A program made the position numbers and the translations under genes. From the NCBI RefSeq assembly GCF_028583425.1, contig NC_072791.1:37021368-37085367 (forward strand): DNA of 64,000 bases, read 5' to 3'. This document shows positions 55,956 through 64,000 of this stretch, in pieces; within the stretch, counting starts at the first letter, position 1; the number at the start of each line of letters is the position of its first letter. Source of the DNA: Eublepharis macularius. Its lineage: Eukaryota; Chordata; Lepidosauria; Squamata; Eublepharidae. The notes beneath the pieces were generated by a model. It was not told the DNA's origin. It ran no database searches and saw only the letters and a program-made list of their open reading frames with translations.

Positions 55956-56815
55956 TAGGAAAAGTAATATCACTATGTGTAGAATATGTAGATGCCTACT
56001 GTGCCTCTCCCAGGCAGTTTGCAACATAGAAGCCTTTTCCTGCTCCATCTGTATTGATTGTCATTTTTCTAGACTAAAACAATGCAATACATCACTTTCT
56101 CTCCAATATAAGGATGAAAGTGAAAGAGAACAGTCAGGCAGGCCAACTTCCTATGATACCTGGCTTCAAGGATTGTTCAATAAATTGCTGGCTCCAGCTA
56201 ACAAAAATAGCAATTTTACAGGGTACAAATGGGCATGAGTGAGCCCACTCTAATGACTGTACAGTCTTGGGGCCATGTACCTTTGTTGCACAAGCATACA
56301 ATTAAGGAACCATAGAAGGAGGACTGAAAAGACCAGTTCAGGAACTGTACATTTGTTCAAAGCTAGCTGATCTGTTTGTAGGAGGAAAAACTATTCAATT
56401 TAAGCTATTCCATATTTGTCTTGTTAATAATGACCAAGAGTAAGAGCCAAAAAAGCACCTTTGAAGTTCTGGTGATAAATTATCTCCAGATCTTGAAGAA
56501 CTATCATAAAACAGCTGGGCCGACTGAATGTTTAAATTCAATTTAGGTCAGTATGAAAATTATAGCCATCTGCAGACTTCTGTATGTTGTATGTGCGTAG
56601 ATGTATGCCTCTGTGCCAGTGCCCATTAAATTGAAGTATCTGAAAGGGAAATGTACACTACTGGAAGCTTATATGAAATAAGAACCATTCATAGCACCCT
56701 GTGATACAAACTCAAAAGCTAATTCTTGGTATGTTACCCACAACTTGCCAAGCACATATTTGGCGTATGGCAGGAGATTTTTCATACTAAATAACATGCA
56801 GTCTATATTTTAACA
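55956..56815. other. No recognisable feature
   Basis: Unassigned flank of the Helitron pair. Confidence 0.3.
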
Positions 56816-56858
56816 CTAGCTTGATGCCTGTGCTTCGCTACGGTATTTAACTACTGAG

Positions 56859-59800
56859 GCAGCCCAATCCTAAGAGGGGCGGGGAAAGTGAATAGGAACC
56901 GAACTAAGGCTTGCGACGGCGTATCTGGTCCTTACGCCCGCGTAAGTGGCCCTCCGCCCGTGCTGGGACATGGCGCTGGCCCACCGGCGGGCCGGCACCG
57001 GCGCAAGCCTCAGGGCGGCCGGGCAGATGCGGAGGAGCGGCGTAGAGCCCTGCGTCGGCGTGGGGGGGCATGGGGGAGGGTGGGGCTAGAGTTAGTCTGC
57101 TCCCTAAGCCCCTCCAGAAGCGGGAACGCCCACAGTGGCGCAAAAAAGGTACGCCACGGAAGAAGGCATAGCCCATAGGCGCCCATGGAACGGCGAAAAA
57201 CCAGCCCCCTCTCTGAGCACCCAGCCCCGCCTCCATGGCCCGAAGGAGCATAGGATGAGAACTATCCCAGGGACCAATCAGCGTGTGCACCCTGCATGGA
57301 CGAGCCCCCCTCTCCCCACCCAATCATCTGCGACCGCGCCCTACAAAACATCCTGCCAGCGCCGGCCAAACCCCTCAGGTAAGTGAGCACTTGGCCGGAG
57401 GCTCTGTCCCTCTGTCTGTGTACTGCGTGGCGTTGCCCCTTTGAACACCGAACGGGGGTGAGGGCATTCACGGTGGCAGGCACGGAATGCACTCGGGGGA
57501 CTTTGTGAAAAAGTGGGGGAACTTCCCGTAAAAGGGAAGAAGTGCAAATGTCTGGCTAACTCCCTTTTTACTCTGACAGGAAGAACGACTCAACATCTAA
57601 CTGGACTCATGCAAGCTAGTTGCTTCTAACTAAGCACAAACGAATTAACCCTTCCATGACAGAAGGGAATGACACTTGGCAAACTAACTGCAGCCTCTCC
57701 TGTTTCCTTGCAGGTACCCTGACTCTGGAGTTCCCGCCTGGTGATGAGTAACAGAGTGCTGACAGGTGAGGAGGAGGTAGGGGAGGGGGGGCCGTTCTGC
57801 AGATTAGTGCAAACCGCCCATTCACCTGAACCCACCCGCTCACTTGCCACTTTGGGTGAGGCCCAGCAGGGGTGGGGGGCGACCATGGCCGCCCCTGGCC
57901 GCCTCAGAGGCAGGCGCCCCGAAAACCACATGTGACCAGGTGTTTGTTATGACCAGCTCATTCCCTCCCGTAAAGGTAAAGGCTTGGCAAGGCTGAGTGC
58001 ATGCTCGCCAGACTGTCATGCATCAGCTGGTCGCTGCTGCCCTCGACTATGTGCATCCTCCCAGATGGCGGAGTGTGGGGCTTGCCTTGCCAGTGGAACA
58101 AGGCAAAGCCCACATGTGTCTTTTTCTCCCTCAGGCATGTCCAGGGCATAGCTGCTCTCCCGCATCCCGCCCTCCCCAAACATCTCTGATGGACGGTTGG
58201 CTGCAACCCAGGAAGCACTTTCGCGCCGTGGCCTGCATCTCAGCCCCGCCCCGCCGAGCGGGAAGGAGGGCTGTGAAGAATGCCCCAGCTCCCTTGCTAG
58301 CCTAAAAACAATCCCGCTTGTTCCAGTGCAATAAAACGAGTTGTAAAACAACTGCCATCTGTGTCTGCGAGCCTGACTTCGTCCTCTGCCCCTCCCCCAA
58401 CACTCCCATCACATATCTCCACCTGCACATCGCCACAAATGTATCTGACAGACCCCGTTCTGCCTCCCCGCCCCCCTCCCCTCACAGTAACTTCAGGTAG
58501 AGGGTTGGGGCAGGGCATGTCAGCGGGGAAGGGGGAGTCACCGAGGGTGATCAATCCCTGGTAGGGCGAGCAGCTGGCACCTGATAAGCCAAGGAGAGGG
58601 TTGCTGGGGGTGCTGCTGCAAGGGGGCGGGAGATGGCAGGGGAAACGGTCCACTCACTCGAACCCTAGCCCCATCAGCAAAGAAAATAGGGTAGCAGCAG
58701 GCGGATGCCATATCCCAGGCAGGAGGTCCCATGCGCCGGAGGAGGGTCACTCCCGTTGCAGCCGCAGCTGCAGCAACACAGTCCCACGAGTGGCCTCCTC
58801 CCAGAGTGGGTCCAGCCCCTCAGGTGCCTGCGGCAGCCCCATTGGTCATTACAACACCCTCCGCCCCGCGGCGTCCCACCTCGCATCCACTCCTGCGGGG
58901 CTGTTGCCAGCCTCCCACGCCAACATGCCGTGGTTGTTGGGAGGGGTGGGGTGTGTCTGAGGCTGCGCGTGGCTCCGCCCTGCCCAGCGGCTTCCCCCGA
59001 CACTGGCCGCAATGTGGGCGGTGATCGAGAGGGAGCGGCTAGAGGTGCACACCGCATGGGAGGAGGCGAACAACCGCGGCCAGGAGTTCATGGCCGCAGT
59101 ACTGGAGGTGGGGGAGGGGCTCTGCGCCTCTCAAGCCCATGCTGAAGGGCTTGTCACCATCCTCGACCCGCCGGCCCCACCCGCTGCAGCAGCTCCACCC
59201 GCCCCAGAGGCGCCCCTCACTCGGGCCCAGTTGCGTGCAAGAGGCCGGGCCCGTGGATGGCCATGGGGGTCCGGCCTCTGGCCTCGCCAGTGAGCCCCAC
59301 TGCCGCCTTCTGGGGGGTGGGGTGTTCTGCTGGACAGGTGGGGCCGCAGCCCAGGGTGTTATACAGATGCTGGAGGCAATGGGGCAGGGTCCTGGGGGGG
59401 CCGGGGGCAGCGAAGCGGGGCTTAGCCGTGTGACCTGGTCACCACAGCCGGGAAGGCTGGGTGGAGGGGCAGCTGCTTCTGACCATGCACTCGCACAGGT
59501 GCCGGATGGCACAGGGGGCGAGCAGTGGGGGCTGGCGAGGCAGCATCCAGGCCATCGACAGGCCCCTGGCTGCCTGTCCTTCCAAATGGGCTCTCCCCAG
59601 CCCTGCCTCCCCATGGTCCCTCGACACCCTACCTCTCCTACACGCCTCCCCTTCCTCACATCTGCTGGGGGAGGTGGGATGGTATAATAATAAAGACTGA
59701 TTTCTGTGCAATGGGTGTCTGTGGTCGTTGCCTTGGGAAGGGGACGGGGGCGGGCCCGCTGTGTCTGCCTCTTGGTGGCGGCCTCAGGCCAACCCTCCCC

Positions 59801-60284
59801 TTCGGCGCCACTTGGTGGCTGTTCCCTGCTGCCGGGACTGGCTGCTGCCCTGGATTCCTCATGGCAGGGTGCCTGCCAGTCCCATGCAAACCTCTCTGGA
59901 CGCAGCCACCACGGACTTGGTGCTGCATTGAGCAAACGAGGGAGAGGCTCCTCAGACCACGCCCACCCCTCTCCTTCCCAACTGCAAGCCCCGCCCAACG
60001 CATGAGCCGGGGTGGTCTGCCGGCATGGGCGCGGTTTGCCTGCTGCTCTGGGGCCTGGCCGGGATCACGTGCTGCCCATTGGCTGCGCCTATCCTGGCCC
60101 CTCCCCCTGCTGCTTGTCGAGAACAGCGCCCTTTGGCTGCGCCCGGCGGTGGCCACGCATCAGGCCCGCCCACAACGCTTTCTGGTTCTCCCAATTTGCA
60201 TCTCTGTGCCACTGCCAGAGCCGGCGCCACTGCACTTTGCTGGCACAGGATACGGCCTGGCGGCGTATCTGTCCCTTCAAGGGA
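56859..60284 (+). mobile_element. Harbinger-like block, copy 2, inside Helitron B
   Basis: Collinear with 4406-6926 but longer and much more GC- and CpG-rich. The left end gcagcccaatcctaagagg matches cagtgcaatcctaagcag of copy 1. Splice-like words are kept ('cctcaggtaagtgagc' at 57376, 'tttccttgcaggtacc' at 57706, 'ctccctcaggcatg' at 58128), as are two polyadenylation signals ('aataaaacgag' at 58330, 'aataataaagactg' at 59686). The right terminus is unclear and the block runs into Helitron sequence at 60285. CpG preservation suggests it is younger than copy 1 or has stayed unmethylated. Confidence 0.6.
58731..59293 (+). pseudogene. Possible Myb-like accessory protein remnant of the Harbinger-like element
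   Basis: A Pro/Ala-rich frame from 58731 leads, after a frame change near 58990, into 'MWAVIERERLEVHTAWEEAN' from 59012, an amphipathic helical stretch, and ends 'RAQLRARGRARGWPWG' at 59293. Pro-rich linkers followed by a 'ERERLE' coiled coil are common at the C-terminus of Myb/SANT-like proteins that accompany PIF/Harbinger transposases. No SANT domain is visible upstream. GC-rich chance reading is the alternative. Confidence 0.3.
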
Positions 60285-60289
60285 GTTAA

Positions 60290-60467
60290 GTTGTGTTTCA
60301 TTAATGATGGCAGCCTTGTTGTGCTTGGGGGTCAGAGTGGCACGCTTGCACAGCCCGACCATGGACTTCTTCATGATAGTGACGATATCAGGGTATATCA
60401 TGGCTGTTAGGTCTGCTAGGGTCATCACAACTGTGCCCAGGCCTGCAGGGATGGTCGCTTTTCCCAT
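60290..60467 (-). pseudogene. Helitron helicase fragment, copy B
   Basis: Encodes 'LADLTAMIYPDIVTIMKKS' and 'KHNKAAIINETQLNSLEG', matching 61936-61800 of copy A. Upstream it joins directly to sequence matching 62530-62600 of copy A, so about 540 bp have been lost, including the 'LLAGDFWQTLPVV' motif. Confidence 0.8.
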
Positions 60468-60569
60468 GGACTCAGGACTTGCTGGTACTTGCCCATTGCT
60501 GCTCAGGGCACTGCAGGAGTATGATGTGCATATTTCTTTGCCGCATCTCTAAGTTGCCACAGAACACAG

Positions 60570-61002
60570 AGTTCCACAGCTGACCCATCAGCCTGCCAGC
60601 CACACAGGAAAGCCAGGCCCCACAGGGAGATTGGCAACTCTAGACTGGGAGGTGTATTTTTACCTCAGGACACATTCAGTGACTCCCAATAGCAAGTATA
60701 TACTCTTTAGAATGTTGGAGAGATGATCAACCAAGGCTGCATATGCAAATGACCGCAGGGAAGAGAGGCAGTTGGCAGGGGAGGGGAGGACCCTGCCAGC
60801 CACACAGGGAAGCTGTATCCCTATGGGAAACACACATTTTATCCCTTTTTACCCCCTTAGGGGGCAAATTTCTTAGAATCCCTTCTTAGTGAGCCCCTAC
60901 ATCAGAAAAGTAATGTCCTGCCCAAATTTAACGTTTCTAGGTCCAGGGGTTTGGGCTGGGCATTGATGAGTCAGTCAGGACACTTGTCTTTAGATAGATA
61001 GA
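60570..61002 (-). repeat. Helitron copy B 5' region
   Basis: Matches 63725-64000 in order: 'acagagttccacagctga', 'catcagcctgccag', 'caaggctgcatatgcaaatg', 'ctgtatccctatgggaaa' and 'ggggca'. The matching block at the window end is the 5' region of copy A. Confidence 0.75.
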
Positions 61003-61384
61003 CTAACTTAATGCCCGTGCCTTGCTATGGTATTTAACTATTTTAAATCCAGTTATAATACTTATGGGTATGTAACATTTTATGGTTGGGGTGGGGGGGT
61101 TAGTTGGTTTTGTAGTATAATAGCATAGTATCCGAGCTTCACAAAGGTGTTTGCATAAAGTGAAGCGTGTTGATGCCGAAAGCTGATGAAGTGAATTTCG
61201 AAATGTAACATTTATTGAAGGAAAAGGAAAAGATTGTAGTGCAATAAATAAAGTGAAAAATACGTACAGCCTTCTTTTTTTCCTACTGAAGGACCTCTTT
61301 GTAGACCTCATTGGTGGTTTTCCCCTCAGGCGCTAGGATCACCAGGCTGCTGGGTGAGCTCACTCTGGAGCAGGCCACGTAGAA

Positions 61385-62222
61385 CTACCCATGTGAGAAG
61401 CAGTCCTCCCTCAAGTCAATTCCTGCCACCTTCAGTGTCTGGCCCTGGGACTTGTTCATCGTCATAGCAAAGCAGACCATGAGGGGGAACTGCAGTCTCT
61501 TGAATTGGAAGGGGTTCTCTGATGGTATGAGTGGTATGCATGGTATGAACACTGACTCCGCCCCCCCCCCGAGTTCTGCCAGTGAACAATGTGGCCTCAA
61601 TGACGTTCCTGTGGAGGCTTTCACTCATAGTCTGGTGCCATTGCAGAGTTTGGGTGGGCTGATGTTCTGGAGCAGCATCACTGGAGCCACCTCTTTGAGG
61701 AGAAGCTTGTGGGCTGGGAAGCCTAGAGGGTTGAGCATACTGAGGAACTCCACAGGATAGTGGACCACATCATACATTTCCACCACTGAGTCCACAGATA
61801 AGTACTCCATTTTGAGTGAGTTAAGTTGTGTTTCATTAATGATGGCAGCCTTGTCGATATTGGGGGTCACAATGGCATACTTGCACAGCCAGTCCATGGA
61901 CTTCTCTGTGATAGTGACGATATCAGGGTATATCATGGCTGTTAGGTCTGCTAGGGTCTGTCACTACTGTGCCCAGGTCTGCAGGGATGGTCACCTTTCC
62001 TTTGGACTCAGGATATGCTCCATCCCCTATTTTTAGTTGGAGTTCAGAGACTTCCCCAGCAGACACCTCGCCTCTCAAGTGGACCCTCATGTTTTTTCTC
62101 AGAGTTTCCTGATGAGGGGCCACCTTGACACACACTGTAACCTTGACACCTTGAGTTCCCCTTGGGACTACTGGCAGAGTCTGCCAGAAGTCTCCAGCCA
62201 GCAGCACTGTGACTCCCCCCAT
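61385..62222 (-). pseudogene. Helitron Pif1-like helicase, broken
   Basis: In order on the minus strand: 'MGGVTVLLAGDFWQTLPVVP' at 62222 (Walker B-like region with GDFxQxLPV), 'VSELQLKIGDGAYPESKGKV' (62050), 'MIYPDIVTITEKSMDWLCKY' (61936), 'DKAAIINETQLNSLKMEYL', 'VHYPVEFLSMLNPLGFPAHK' (61760), 'LLQNISPPKLCNGTRL' ending 61625, then after a frame change '[20 protein letters not shown]' with '[19 protein letters not shown]' (61500-61388). The last block is the conserved Helitron helicase motif V/VI. The Walker A part is missing upstream. The final 'YVACSRV' region continues out of frame. Confidence 0.88.
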
Positions 62223-62844
62223 TGCTCCCTCATTGCCCCTGACATCTTTGAGAGTTATGCTCAGTGCCTCAAAACACCCCTCATCCCAAACAATGAGCTT
62301 ACAGTTTCACAGCACTTGGGCCATGTTGCTTTGTTCTGAGATGCCGAACAGGGGTGTTTCTGCATGGATGAGGTTAAGAGGTAGCTTGAAGGTAGTGAAG
62401 GATCATCTGCCATACTTGAGTGAACCTTGACCTTCCATGGAAGTGAGCACCTCTCTACTTGTCTTTTAGGATTGCTTTGCTCATAGAGAGACTCGGGCAC
62501 TCTGTGCACTTTGGGGTGATCTTACTGATACTTGGCCACTGCTGTTTGGTGCACTGCAGGAGCAAGACGTGCATATTTCCTTGCCGCATCTCTAAGTTGC
62601 TTACTCTTTTTAGCATCGGTGTATCTTGCACAACATCTGCCAGAAGGCTTCTTGGTGGCAGTAAGAGGTGATGGCTGCAAGAGGTGTGAGGTGGAGTTGG
62701 ACTGAGGGAAGGGTGGTGTGGTGGGCACTTTGGTAGGTTCATGTGAGAGGTTTGTATTGAAATGGACCCTAGAAGGGGTGTGTACCATCTCCCCATGAAC
62801 ATTTAAAGACTCATCAGATGGGATACTGATGGGATACTGATCAG

Positions 62845-63447
62845 ATGGGAAAGCTTATGAAAAAGCATAACCTTCAAGCAGTATTCAGACCCACCCGAAA
62901 AATACAACAGATGCTACGATCAGCAAAAGACAGTAGAGACCCCCTCACCTCTGCAGGAGTATACCGTATACCCTGCAGCTGTGGACAAGTTTACATCGGG
63001 ACCACAAAGCGTAGCATCCAGGCAAGAATAAAAGAACATGAAAGACACTGCAGACTTGGACAACCTGAAAAATCAGCAGTGGCTGAACATAGCCTAACTC
63101 AAACAGGGCACAGTATCTTATTCCAGGACACCAAAATACTGGACAACACTTCCAACTACTTTGTCAGACTGCACAGGGAAGCCATTGAAATTCACAAGCA
63201 TAAGCAAAACTTCAACAGGAAAGAAGAAACCTTAAGAATGAACAGAGCATGGTTTCCAGTTCTGAAAAACACCAGGCTAACAAAACATTCTATCCCCGAC
63301 AATAGCCCTGCAGAGAAGATTAGCACATCAAGTACCAATCCATATGCAAAAGAACCTCCTCAGGATACAGTGAAGCCTCCCGCCATTAGCATTCCACACC
63401 CTGGGAAACTCTTACAGGATGACTCAGCTCAACCCCACCCCTCCTGA
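62845..63447 (+). pseudogene. PLE GIY-YIG endonuclease domain
   Basis: A 200-codon open frame. After a linker ('FRPTRKIQQMLRSAKD', residues 14-29) comes the nuclease: 'GVYRIPCSCGQVYIG' (residues 38-52), 'RSIQARIKEHERHC' (56-69, with the conserved Arg), 'SAVAEHSLTQTGHSI' (77-91) and 'REAIEIHKHKQNFNRKEE' (111-128, with the catalytic Glu). These residues look intact. Family proteins have an RT of about 500 residues in front, which is missing, so this frame is a remnant even though it is open. The chosen Met is only the first in frame. It differs from the 32560 copy in having no CxxC linker cluster and in keeping the catalytic residues. Confidence 0.9.
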
Positions 63448-63511
63448 GTAGATACAAATGACCTGCCAACATCTTTTCCACACTGTGACACTGAGAGATC
63501 TCTGTCTTTTG

Positions 63512-63610
63512 GTGCTACACCTCTGAAGATGCCAGCCACAGCTGCTGGCGAAACATCAGGAACTACAATGCCAAGACCACGGCAATACAGCCCTGAAAAC
63601 CCACAACAGC
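63512..63610 (+). repeat. PLE 3' terminal repeat
   Basis: 'ggtgctacacctctgaagat', 'ctgctggcgaaacatcagga', 'aatgccaagaccacgg' and 'cagccctgaaaacccacaac' match one arm and loop of the hairpin at 16629-16854. Only a single, forward arm is present here. Confidence 0.85.
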
Positions 63611-64000
63611 CATTTAAAGACTCAGTTGCCATACTGACTTTTATTCAGTATCCACAAGACTCCTATTCAGGAGTCTTGTACTGTCTTTCTTCAACTGTCT
63701 GCAGTTTCCTTTGCCTGATTTTTACCTCAGAACACAGAGTTCCACAGCTGAGCCATCAGCCTGCCAGGCACACAGGAAAACCTGGGAGTCATCGTATATG
63801 TCCTGAGGCACTGCATGTGTCCTTCATACTGTTTAGAAAGTTGGGATGATGACCAATCAAGGCTGCATATGCAAATGACCTCAGGGAGGCTGAGTTGGCA
63901 GTTGGTAATGGGGGGGGGGGGAGCACCCTGCCAGTCACACAGGGAAACTGTATCCCTATGGGAAAACATATTTTACCCTTTTTTACCCCCTGAGGGGGCA

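Larger units (their letters stand above)
56816..61002 (-). mobile_element. Helitron copy B, non-autonomous, carrying a Harbinger-like block
   Basis: On the minus strand it starts TCTATCTATCTAAAGACAAG at 61002 and ends with hairpin-like 'ccgtagcgaagcacaggc' then 'atcaagCTAG' at 56816. The next minus-strand base is T, as expected for insertion between A and T. A 5' region (60990-60570) is followed by a short helicase piece (60540-60290). Then the Harbinger-like block replaces the region that in copy A encodes the helicase C-terminus. Confidence 0.75.
62814..63610 (+). mobile_element. Penelope-like element, 5' truncated, with 14 bp repeats
   Basis: Flanked by catttaaagactca at 62800-62813 and 63611-63624. 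It comprises the GIY-YIG coding end (62845-63447) and a 3' terminal block (63512-63610) identical in layout to the hairpin at 16629-16854. The 5' edge carries a short duplication of 'gatgggatactgat'. RT is absent. Confidence 0.9.
61003..64000 (-). mobile_element. Helitron copy A, helicase-bearing, 5' end outside the window
   Basis: The 3' terminus on the minus strand is 'ccatagcaaggcacgggc' then 'attaagTTAG' at 61003, a mutated CTRR end after a small hairpin. The Pif1-type helicase lies at 62222-61385. A PLE interrupts the element at 62814-63610. The 5' region continues to the window edge. No Rep domain with the two-His motif is visible, so that part is lost, outside the window, or absent. 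Confidence 0.75.

Noticed and set aside
59039..59998. 319-codon open frame on the minus strand, the longest in the window
   Set aside because: It lies in a very GC-rich block where stops are rare on all frames, is opposed by other long frames on the plus strand, is rich in Pro/Gly/Ala/Ser/Arg, and shows no domain.
60025..60552. 175-codon plus frame and its 171-codon minus counterpart (59952-60467)
   Set aside because: The minus frame has real helicase residues only at its start, and both run across the Harbinger/Helitron junction, so neither is one gene.

Overview
The window looks like repeat-dense, intergenic or intronic DNA from a squamate reptile, possibly a gecko (the lineage within squamates is a guess). 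The evidence is the mixture of transposable elements: an RTE/Bov-B LINE, L1 and CR1 LINEs, Penelope-like elements (PLEs) with GIY-YIG endonuclease, Helitrons, hAT-like and PIF/Harbinger-like DNA elements, and tRNA-derived SINEs whose 3' end resembles Bov-B (Sauria-type). I found no convincing host-gene exon, rRNA, functional tRNA, CRISPR array or bacterial-style regulatory site. Family names are assigned from sequence character and general knowledge of reptile repeats; no database search was run.

Layout. 0-13 kb: SINE/MITE nests, a hAT-like element with a perfect 8 bp target-site duplication (2441-3290), a CR1 tail, a Harbinger-like element (about 4406-6926) that appears to sit in the 3' part of a reverse-strand L1 (to about 8525), a 345 bp fold-back insertion with a 14 bp duplication (8662-9006), and two more hAT-like elements. 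13-29 kb: a candidate LTR, a tandem duplication (about 14.03-15.92 kb), a PLE terminal hairpin with a perfect 12 bp duplication (16629-16854), SINEs, LINE tails, GC-rich elements and a CR1 fragment. 29-35.3 kb: a decayed, nearly full-length L1 on the minus strand whose ORF1 is broken by a second type of PLE (itself broken by a LINE tail) and a SINE. 36-44 kb: SINE, Bov-B, CR1 5' fragment, and a 2.3 kb hAT-like element containing a palindromic MITE, tandem modules and a candidate solo LTR. 45.6-48.4 kb: a GC-rich element built of modules in mixed orientation, a hexanucleotide microsatellite and a roughly 50-bp minisatellite split by an insertion. 48.4-56.8 kb: mostly featureless, with one hAT-like element and GC-rich elements. 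56.8-64 kb: two Helitrons head-to-tail on the minus strand with directly abutting termini; the downstream one carries a 3.4 kb Harbinger-like block in place of part of its helicase, and the upstream one is interrupted by a PLE.

The unusual structures are the abutting Helitron pair, the mixed-orientation modular array at 45.78-46.33 kb, the fold-back insertion at 8.66-9.01 kb, and the related Harbinger-like blocks at 4.4 and 56.9 kb. All protein-coding fragments belong to mobile elements and look broken. Boundaries marked 'about' are estimates by eye.
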